DNA of 64,000 nt from Coprococcus aceti (lineage in GTDB: Bacteria > Bacillota > Clostridia > Lachnospirales > Lachnospiraceae), in NCBI RefSeq assembly GCF_025567285.1, contig NZ_JAOQJT010000002.1, forward strand, positions 1 through 64,000, written 5' to 3'. Positions 1-5,775 of the stretch are shown here, in pieces. Numbering within the stretch: position 1 is the first letter of the stretch; every line of letters starts with the position of its first letter. A program made the position numbers and the translations under genes. The notes under the pieces were generated by a model. That model saw nothing but the letters and a program-made list of their open reading frames with translations. It ran no database searches and was not told the DNA's origin.

Positions 1-43
1 TCAACACACATCATTTTAAACTCATAACTATAACGCATAAAAA

Positions 44-77
44 TACCCTCCTTACTGGTTGTCCAGTAAAGAGGGTA
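44..77 (-). terminator. Near-perfect hairpin, terminator-like on the minus strand
   Basis: Arms 44-58 and 63-77 pair as 7+7 bp around one mismatch (51/70), with a 4-nt loop. On the minus strand the stem is followed by five T residues (complement of 39-43), as in an intrinsic terminator; on the plus strand there is no T run. No minus-strand gene lies close to its right. It may therefore be left over from a rearrangement, since the open frame to the right begins inside this hairpin. Confidence 0.5.
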
Positions 78-198
78 CATATCAGAATTAAATAGACGTT
101 TTACTTTTTTTGATTTTGAATCGGAAGATAAAATAAAATATGATAAAGAACTTTTTTATAATATTAAAGGTTATGTTGCTAGAGCTTATGATAATAAT

Positions 199-819
199 TT
201 GAAATCGGAGATAAAAGCATTTTTATCGATGTTTAGGAGAGCAATTTGTTTGAATAAGCTAAGCTTTGATAAAGATGAAAAAATTGATTTAAAAAAGCAT
301 ACTGTGGCATATATGTTGCAGTTGGCTTGTTTGGAACCTATATTTGCATCACGTTGCTATAGGGTTATCATTGCGATATTGGAATTGATAGAAGATGGTG
401 ATGAAAAAGAAGAAATAATAAATTTAATCAAAACAAAAAATGACTTTATTAATGCAACTTATCATGATTCAATTTTGCAGATATGGCATTATTATGTAAT
501 AAGTAACTATGATCCTATGGTAAATATTGATGAATTAATAACAACCTTTGGATATGATGAAATAAATCCGATTATTTTAGCTAGTTTTGTTAAGAAAAAT
601 AGTTCGGATAATAAAGCAATATTTGGCTATATTAAAAGAAAATATTCTGAAGTAGTAAATAAAGATGGAGAGGAGGCATATTGGATGAAAAGTATAATGT
701 TTTCAAAGTGGTGGTTACCAGTGCTCGTCATACATTTAAAAGATGAAAAGGATTATTTTAAATTTTATCAGAGTAATAATTTTAATATAATTTATAAGGA
801 AATGAAAATAGATAATTAA
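199..819 (+). pseudogene. AT-rich hypothetical protein, probably 5'-truncated
   Basis: The frame ends at 819 and codes for a hydrophilic, helix-rich protein of about 206 residues when read from a TTG at 199. The same frame stays open without any ATG, GTG or TTG back to about position 70, just after an in-frame stop inside the hairpin at 44-77. No ribosome-binding site precedes the TTG. This pattern suggests the 3' part of a longer gene whose start was lost. The base composition is far more AT-rich than the neighbouring core genes, which points to acquired DNA. I do not recognise the family; no catalytic motif is evident. It could still be a real short gene using TTG. Confidence 0.45.
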
Positions 820-1002
820 GAAGATATAAGGGTATATGTTGATAATATTGAGGGATTTGTTAAATTTCATTAGAAGAGGTTTGATTAATATGGTCTGAAC
901 TTAGAAGATTTTATATCTCCGATGATTGAGGGAAAGGCATCAAATCATAAGTCAAGAAATGTAATAATCTGAAAAAAGTTTGCAATTTTATAAAAAAAGT
1001 GC
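820..1002. other. Intergenic, nothing recognised
   Basis: AT-rich sequence between the truncated frame and the tRNA promoter. I see no open frame with a ribosome-binding site and no strong hairpin. Confidence 0.5.
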
Positions 1003-1031
1003 TTGCATTCTGCATTCGTTTCTGTTATATT
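1003..1031 (+). promoter_or_regulatory. Sigma-A-type promoter of the tRNA-Glu pair
   Basis: A TTGCAT box (1003-1008) and a TATATT box (1026-1031) are separated by 17 nt and lie about 40 nt upstream of the first tRNA, the usual layout for a housekeeping promoter. Confidence 0.55.
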
Positions 1032-1071
1032 AAACAGGTCGCAAGCGAAGCGGCAGGATACAAGCACTTAT

Positions 1072-1143
1072 GGTTCGTTGGTCAAGCGGCTAAGACGTCG
1101 CCCTCTCACGGCGAAAACAGGGGTTCGATTCCCCTACGAACTG
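1072..1143 (+). tRNA. tRNA-Glu (anticodon CUC)
   Basis: A full cloverleaf can be drawn. The acceptor arm is GGTTCGT/ACGAACT with a G-U closing pair. The anticodon stem is TCGCC/GGCGA around the loop CTCTCAC, so the anticodon is CUC, reading GAG. The T loop is TTCGATT. The gene is followed by CTA, so CCA must be added after transcription. It is identical to the copy at 1184-1255. Confidence 0.93.
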
Positions 1144-1183
1144 CTAGAATCGAAAGATTCAATAATTAAATAACAAGACTTAT

Positions 1184-1255
1184 GGTTCGTTGGTCAAGCG
1201 GCTAAGACGTCGCCCTCTCACGGCGAAAACAGGGGTTCGATTCCCCTACGAACTG
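1184..1255 (+). tRNA. tRNA-Glu (anticodon CUC), second identical copy
   Basis: Same 72-nt sequence and fold as the gene at 1072-1143, 40 nt further on. The CTTATG just upstream is also shared. The two are probably one transcript ending at the hairpin at 1261-1290. Confidence 0.93.
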
Positions 1256-1260
1256 CTAAA

Positions 1261-1290
1261 AGCTGAAATCATTATGATTTCAGCTTTTTA
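1261..1290 (+). terminator. Intrinsic terminator of the tRNA operon
   Basis: An 11-bp perfect stem (AGCTGAAATCA / TGATTTCAGCT) with a 3-nt loop, followed by a run of T residues. Confidence 0.85.
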
Positions 1291-1368
1291 TGTTTTAAGT
1301 AATAGGTTGTTAAAATGCAGGAAGCTCTAGGCAATCTCCAGTTCAATGAATAGAAATTATATATAAAT

Positions 1369-2601
1369 CTACACATTCTCCGCAATCTTCGTAACTCCCA
1401 CATATATCTGTGAAATTTTATACCACGTTTTATAGTCGGTGACTCCGGTAACCGGAAGATTGAATATCTGCTGGAACTTTCTCACAGCATCAGCGGTGTT
1501 CTGACCATATACGCCGTCGACGGTTACGGTACCGATGGCAGGATAGTTGAGTGAGATCCTGGCGAGCTGTCTCTGGAGCTGTGAGACCTTGTCGCCGCTT
1601 GAACCGATGGTCAGCTCGTAGCCCGGATAAGAAGAAGGTATACCGGATATAGTCTCCGAGGTGTTGATGTATATTGTATCCCCGTAATAGTATCTGAGAA
1701 TCTGGATGGCGGTAAGACCGTCGTCTGCCAGGGATTTTGACCCCCACTGTGTCATCCAGCCAGGACAGGATACACGTCTGCCGTCGCAGTATTGGGTGAA
1801 CAGTGGCTGTGTAACGTTGGGCTTTGAGAGATAGTTGGCGAACATCTCATCGACGATCTGGGAGACATTTTCAAATATGGTTGCATTGTAGACCCACTTC
1901 TGGTCGAACGCGGTATTGCTCGTGATAGTAAAGTCGTATCCTTTTCCCCTGTACCACTCGGTATAGACCCTATTAAGGGTAAATGACTGTATCGCCAGTA
2001 CATTTGCACGGATGGCTGCATCAGGCCAGGTGGAATATATCTCGTTGCAGGCAACATTCTTTATGTAATCCTTATATGGAACATAGTAGTCTCTGGCGGT
2101 GGAGTCCGCCGGGGCGCCGTCATGGACAACTATGGTCTCAGGTACAACGACGCGGCTCAACACTATGCCGCCTGATGGATTCACCGGCTTTATCATGTCC
2201 TCGGCGATCTTGGGTGGATACTGCTCCCAGAGGGTGTGGGCGTCGAGAACGGTAGGGTTCGTATCGCTTCCATCGGATGGTGTCAGCTCTATGTTCTGGA
2301 TCCCGTTCTCACCGGAGAATATCTGAACCCCGGAGATGAAGCGCTCGTTGTATCCGGGAGCGTTCACAAGCACGTTGTATTCCGAGTATGGCTGGTTTTC
2401 GCCAGGCTCCAGACTGTAGGCGACATCGGGGGCGGGAAGCTCTTCGTCGATGACGATACCATTTTCATCGGTGACAAATTCCTCTGAGGTGGAATCGGGC
2501 ATTCCCGTAGGGCTTATGTATACGGAAGCACCCTCGACGGGAAAGAAATTGTTGTTCGTTATCTGAATTTTTAGTGAGCCAACGTTATTTGTAATTGCCA
2601 T
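1369..2601 (-). CDS. SpoIID-like protein with C-terminal peptidoglycan-binding domain
   Basis: A 410-residue protein with three parts. Residues 8-105 look like a carboxypeptidase-regulatory-type beta domain (P.EGA.VYISPTG). Residues about 155-312 match the SpoIID/LytB amidase-like region (YYVPYKDYIKNVACNE, then ANVLAIQSFTLNR and QYCDGR). Residues 333-396 form a PG_binding_1 domain (GSSGDKVSQLQRQL, DGVYGQNTADAVRKFQ). No signal peptide is visible. Family knowledge links such domains to spore cortex or cell-wall processing; an N-terminal domain of this kind is also found in SleC-type germination proteins. The ATG is preceded by GAGGA. It is transcribed against the tRNA operon. The exact substrate is unknown. 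Confidence 0.75.
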   Translation of the reverse strand: MAITNNVGSLKIQITNNNFFPVEGASVYISPTGMPDSTSEEFVTDENGIVIDEELPAPDVAYSLEPGENQPYSEYNVLVNAPGYNERFISGVQIFSGENGIQNIELTPSDGSDTNPTVLDAHTLWEQYPPKIAEDMIKPVNPSGGIVLSRVVVPETIVVHDGAPADSTARDYYVPYKDYIKNVACNEIYSTWPDAAIRANVLAIQSFTLNRVYTEWYRGKGYDFTITSNTAFDQKWVYNATIFENVSQIVDEMFANYLSKPNVTQPLFTQYCDGRRVSCPGWMTQWGSKSLADDGLTAIQILRYYYGDTIYINTSETISGIPSSYPGYELTIGSSGDKVSQLQRQLARISLNYPAIGTVTVDGVYGQNTADAVRKFQQIFNLPVTGVTDYKTWYKISQIYVGVTKIAENV

Positions 2602-2700
2602 TTCTTAATTCCTCATTTATAATTTGCTGTGAAAGTTTTTTAAGCAGCTTTCACAGTAAGTATATGACTAGATTTATAGAATATTCGGAGGAGATAAGAT

Positions 2701-3339
2701 ATGGCATACTTTCCAATGTACATCGATCTTGAGGGCAAGAAAGTAATAGTTGTAGGTGGAGGTAAGGCAGCACTTAGAAAGATCAATTCGCTGCTGTATT
2801 TCGGAGCGAAGATAGCGGTCATTGCGCCAAAGGTGTGCGATGATATAAAAGCGATAAAGGGAATAAATGTACATGAGAGCAACGTGGCACTTGACATACT
2901 GCAGAATGCAGACATTGTTGTGGCGGCAACCAGGCGCCCGGAGATCAATGCCAAGATAGGTACATATTGTAATGACAGGGGCATCATGGTAAATGTGGCT
3001 GATAACAAGGAGCTCAGCAGCTTCCTGTTTCCAGGCGTTATCGTCCGCGGAGATCTTGTGGTGGGAGTCACAACAGGCGGCAACAGCCAGGCGGTATCCA
3101 AGCAGATCAGGAATATGATAGACAGGATGCTTCCAGAGGAGTACGAGGCGCTCACAAGAAAGATGGGAGCGTACACAGAGCTTGCAAATGTCAACATCAA
3201 GAGCACGGCACTTAGGGAGGAAGCACTGGATGAACTCGTCAAGGTTGCACTGTCCAACAAATGCGTTCTTGACGACAAGAAGGCGAACAAGGTGCTTGAC
3301 AAATATTACCGTGAGGACGCAGCCAGAAGAAACGCATAA
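2701..3339 (+). CDS. Precorrin-2 dehydrogenase (siroheme synthase N-terminal type)
   Basis: This 212-residue protein has an N-terminal Rossmann fold (KKVIVVGGGKAALRKI, residues about 13-28) and the Met8/SirC/CysG-N layout, including ADIVVAATRRPEIN and the central region GDLVVGVTTGGNSQAVSKQIR. Family role: NAD-dependent oxidation of precorrin-2 to sirohydrochlorin on the way to siroheme or cobalamin, sometimes with iron chelation. It stands alone here, with no heme or cobalamin gene next to it, and a good GGAGG lies upstream of the ATG. It lacks the CysG methyltransferase half. The dehydrogenase family is clear; chelatase activity cannot be judged. Confidence 0.85.
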   Translation: MAYFPMYIDLEGKKVIVVGGGKAALRKINSLLYFGAKIAVIAPKVCDDIKAIKGINVHESNVALDILQNADIVVAATRRPEINAKIGTYCNDRGIMVNVADNKELSSFLFPGVIVRGDLVVGVTTGGNSQAVSKQIRNMIDRMLPEEYEALTRKMGAYTELANVNIKSTALREEALDELVKVALSNKCVLDDKKANKVLDKYYREDAARRNA

Positions 3340-3359
3340 ATATTTGTTAATATTTGTAC

Positions 3360-3387
3360 TTGAATTATTTGATAATTATGATACAAT
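3360..3387 (+). promoter_or_regulatory. Promoter of the rimP-nusA operon
   Basis: TTGAAT (3360-3365) and TACAAT (3382-3387) are 16 nt apart, just after the previous gene and about 28 nt before the leader hairpin. Confidence 0.55.
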
Positions 3388-3414
3388 AAGTGAGATTGTT
3401 ATAGATTACAGCAT

Positions 3415-3438
3415 GAGAGTGGGCCTTGGCCCACTCTC
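3415..3438 (+). promoter_or_regulatory. 11-bp leader hairpin ahead of rimP
   Basis: GAGAGTGGGCC and GGCCCACTCTC form a perfect stem with a TT loop in the 5' leader of the operon. No T run follows directly, so it is not an ordinary terminator. Comparable GC-rich stem-loops occur upstream of rimP-nusA in other Firmicutes, which suggests a leader element acting on the operon. Confidence 0.6.
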
Positions 3439-3469
3439 AATTGTTGTGGGGATAATATTTTACAGAAAG

Positions 3470-3946
3470 GTGGTCGTATTTACGAAGAGAGCGGATATTG
3501 AAGCAAAGACGGAGGCACTTGTGATGCCGATCATTGAGGCGAACAATCTGGAGCTTGTTGATGTGGAGTACGTCAAGGAAGGCAGTGATTATTACCTCAG
3601 AGTGTATGCGGACAAGGAAGGTGGCATCACGATCGGTGATTGCGAGATAGTGAACAGAGCACTTGGAGACCTGCTTGACCAGGATGATTATATAGGAGAT
3701 GCCTATATACTGGAGGTCAGCTCACCGGGGCTTACGAGACCACTGAAGAAAGAGAAGGATTTCAAGAGAAGCATAGGTAAGGTCGTGGAGATCAAGACAT
3801 TTGCCAAGGTGAATGGTGCAAAGGAATTCGAGGGTGTGCTCAAGGCATATGATGAGAATACAGTTACCATTGAGCTTGAGGATGAGACAGAGATAACGAT
3901 AACGAGAAAAGATATTTCCATGATACGATTAGCATTTATATATTAG
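3470..3946 (+). CDS. rimP: Ribosome maturation factor RimP
   Basis: RimP assists 30S subunit maturation. The protein shows the family pattern: an N-terminal alpha-beta domain with ELVDVEYVKEGSDYYLRVYADKEGG, the signature YILEVSSPGLTRPL, and a C-terminal SH3-like domain ending IRLAF. It is the first gene of the operon and ends 12 nt before nusA. The start is uncertain. Homologues begin near the sequence TKRADIE (3482), where no ATG, GTG or TTG exists. The GTG at 3470 overlaps the AAAGG ribosome-binding site, and the in-frame ATG at 3413 lies within the leader hairpin. The 3470 GTG is given as a conservative choice. The open frame extends upstream but that part is not conserved-looking. Confidence 0.9.
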   Translation: MVVFTKRADIEAKTEALVMPIIEANNLELVDVEYVKEGSDYYLRVYADKEGGITIGDCEIVNRALGDLLDQDDYIGDAYILEVSSPGLTRPLKKEKDFKRSIGKVVEIKTFAKVNGAKEFEGVLKAYDENTVTIELEDETEITITRKDISMIRLAFIY

Positions 3947-3958
3947 GAGGATAAAAAG

Positions 3959-5140
3959 GTGTCAGAGATCATTGAAGCATTGAATCAGCTTGAGAAGGAG
4001 AGAAACATTAGCAAGGATGTTCTGCTTGAGGCTATAGAGAGATCACTCAAGACAGCCTGCAAGAAGGATTTCAATACAGACGAGAACATTACAGTTTCAC
4101 TGGACAGAGAGACTGGTGAGTGCCATGTATATGCAGCCAAAGAGGTTGTTGAGGAAGTTGAGAATCCTGCATGCCAGATAACACTGGAGCAGGCCAAGAT
4201 GATAAGCAGCAAGTACGAGATAGGTGATACAGTAAATATAGAGATCACAACCAAGAACTTTGGAAGAATCGCAGCACAGCGTGCGAGAAATGTCATCGTT
4301 CAGGCGATCAACGAGAACGAGAGAGCAGCTATATACGATCACTTCCATATGAAGGAGAAGGATATCGTAACAGGAATCGTTCAGAGACAGGTTGGAGACA
4401 GCGTGAATGTGAGCCTTGATGACAAGACAGAGGCACTCTTAAAGCCGTCAGAGATGATCGAGGGAGAGAGATACGAGAGAGGCGACAGAATAAAGCTTTA
4501 TATCACAGAGGTCAAGAAGACAAACAGAGGACCAAGGATCACTGTATCAAGAACTCATCCAGAGCTCGTCAAGAGACTTTTTGAGAAGGAAGTAACAGAG
4601 ATCGCAGACGGAACAGTTGAGATCAAGAGCTTCTGCAGAGAGGCAGGATCAAGATCTAAGATCGCAGTATGGTCAAACGATGAGAACGTCGATGCAGTTG
4701 GAGCATGCGTAGGAATCAATGGTGACAGAGTAAATGCTGTCGTTGCAGATCTGAACGGTGAAAAGATCGACATCATTCCTTGGAGTGAGAACCCTGCTGA
4801 GTTTATTTACAATGCGCTCAGTCCTTCAGATGTTGAGGACGTATCAGTTGATCTTGATGAGAAGACAGCATTTGTCGTAGTACCTGATACACAGCTTTCA
4901 CTTGCAATCGGTAAGAAGGGTCAGAATGCCCGCCTTGCAGCCAAGCTGACAGGATACAAGATCGATATTAAGAGCCATTCAAAGGCCGAGGAGATGGGTT
5001 ACTTTGATGAGCAGCCAGAGGATGAGAACTTTGATCCTTATAACGAAGATGAATATTATGATGAAGTAAGCGAAGATAAAGATGCCGATGCTGCTTCATT
5101 TGACATAGATGAAACAGTAGACACAAACGACGAAGAGTAA
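3959..5140 (+). CDS. nusA: Transcription termination/antitermination protein NusA
   Basis: A 393-residue NusA that binds RNA polymerase and nascent RNA to control pausing and termination. The order is: N-terminal polymerase-binding domain (about 1-125), S1 domain (about 130-200, EKDIVTGIVQRQVGDSVNVSL), then two KH domains (about 205-345) with VGACVGINGDRV and LAIGKKGQNARLAA. The acidic tail replaces the repeats seen in proteobacterial NusA, as is normal for Firmicutes. It starts with GTG, supported by TAGGAGG 8 nt upstream. It sits between rimP and ylxR in the standard order. Confidence 0.96.
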   Translation: MSEIIEALNQLEKERNISKDVLLEAIERSLKTACKKDFNTDENITVSLDRETGECHVYAAKEVVEEVENPACQITLEQAKMISSKYEIGDTVNIEITTKNFGRIAAQRARNVIVQAINENERAAIYDHFHMKEKDIVTGIVQRQVGDSVNVSLDDKTEALLKPSEMIEGERYERGDRIKLYITEVKKTNRGPRITVSRTHPELVKRLFEKEVTEIADGTVEIKSFCREAGSRSKIAVWSNDENVDAVGACVGINGDRVNAVVADLNGEKIDIIPWSENPAEFIYNALSPSDVEDVSVDLDEKTAFVVVPDTQLSLAIGKKGQNARLAAKLTGYKIDIKSHSKAEEMGYFDEQPEDENFDPYNEDEYYDEVSEDKDADAASFDIDETVDTNDEE

Positions 5141-5189
5141 TCATTTGCATTGATGTAGTGGCACATGATAGAGAATAGGGAGTGATGAG

Positions 5190-5459
5190 ATGGCAAAGAA
5201 GGTACCTCTGAGGCAATGCCTTGGATGCCGTGAGATGATGCCGAAGAGTGAGCTGATAAGGATAGTCCGAAGCAATGACGGGCAGTTCGCAGTTGATGCA
5301 ACCGGCAAGCTCAACGGAAGAGGCGCTTATATATGCAAGAGATCCGAGTGCCTTAAGAAGGCGGTTGGAAGCAAAGCACTTGAGAAGGCTTTCAAGGTCA
5401 GCATACCTGCTGAGGTGTATGAACAATTAGACAAGGAGCTGCGTGACATTGAAGAATAA
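5190..5459 (+). CDS. rnpM: YlxR-family RNA-binding protein (RnpM)
   Basis: An 89-residue member of the YlxR/DUF448 family, recognised by PLRQCLGCREM near the N terminus, then LIRIVR, GRGAYICK and a basic C-terminal helix. Work on Bacillus YlxR links the family to modulation of RNase P activity. It sits in the conserved position between nusA and ylxQ and overlaps the latter by 17 nt, implying coupled translation. The CxxC and the later single Cys are typical of the family. Confidence 0.92.
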   Translation: MAKKVPLRQCLGCREMMPKSELIRIVRSNDGQFAVDATGKLNGRGAYICKRSECLKKAVGSKALEKAFKVSIPAEVYEQLDKELRDIEE

Positions 5460-5772
5460 CAAGATCTACTCGTTAATTTCTCTGTGTGCCAGAGCCAGAA
5501 GGCTGTGCAGTGGCAATTTCTCAGTAGAGAAAGCAGTTAAGAATCAGAGCGCGTACGTGGTCATTGTGGCGAAGGACGCCTCTGACAATACGAAGAAACT
5601 TTTCGACCAGAAATGTAATTATTATGGGATTCCTTATTATGAGTACGGGACAAAGGATGAGCTTGGCAAGTACAGTGGCAATGAGATGAGAACATCCATT
5701 GCGATACTTGACGAGGGATTCGGGAATCAGATCATAAAGTACATGAATGTAAATGAAAACATGGAGGTGTAA
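5443..5772 (+). CDS. ylxQ: YlxQ, L7Ae-like RNA-binding protein
   Basis: About 109 residues of the L7Ae/L30e/S12e fold: the N-terminal LISLCARARRLCSGN motif, VVIVAKDASDNTKK and the C-terminal half with YYEYGTKDELG. Relatives bind kink-turn RNA; the role of YlxQ in bacteria is still unclear. Translation starts with GTG (5443) or TTG (5449), both inside the end of ylxR, with AAGGAG just upstream. The gene ends 3 nt before infB. Confidence 0.9.
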   Translation: MTLKNNKIYSLISLCARARRLCSGNFSVEKAVKNQSAYVVIVAKDASDNTKKLFDQKCNYYGIPYYEYGTKDELGKYSGNEMRTSIAILDEGFGNQIIKYMNVNENMEV

Positions 5773-5775
5773 CAT

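Noticed and set aside
199..819. The truncated protein as the tail of an abortive-infection reverse transcriptase
   Set aside because: Helix-rich C-terminal parts of such proteins look broadly similar, but no reverse-transcriptase motif is in the window and I cannot support the link.
3182..3469. N-terminal extension of RimP
   Set aside because: The open frame runs through the end of the preceding gene, the promoter and the leader hairpin; it has no family similarity there.
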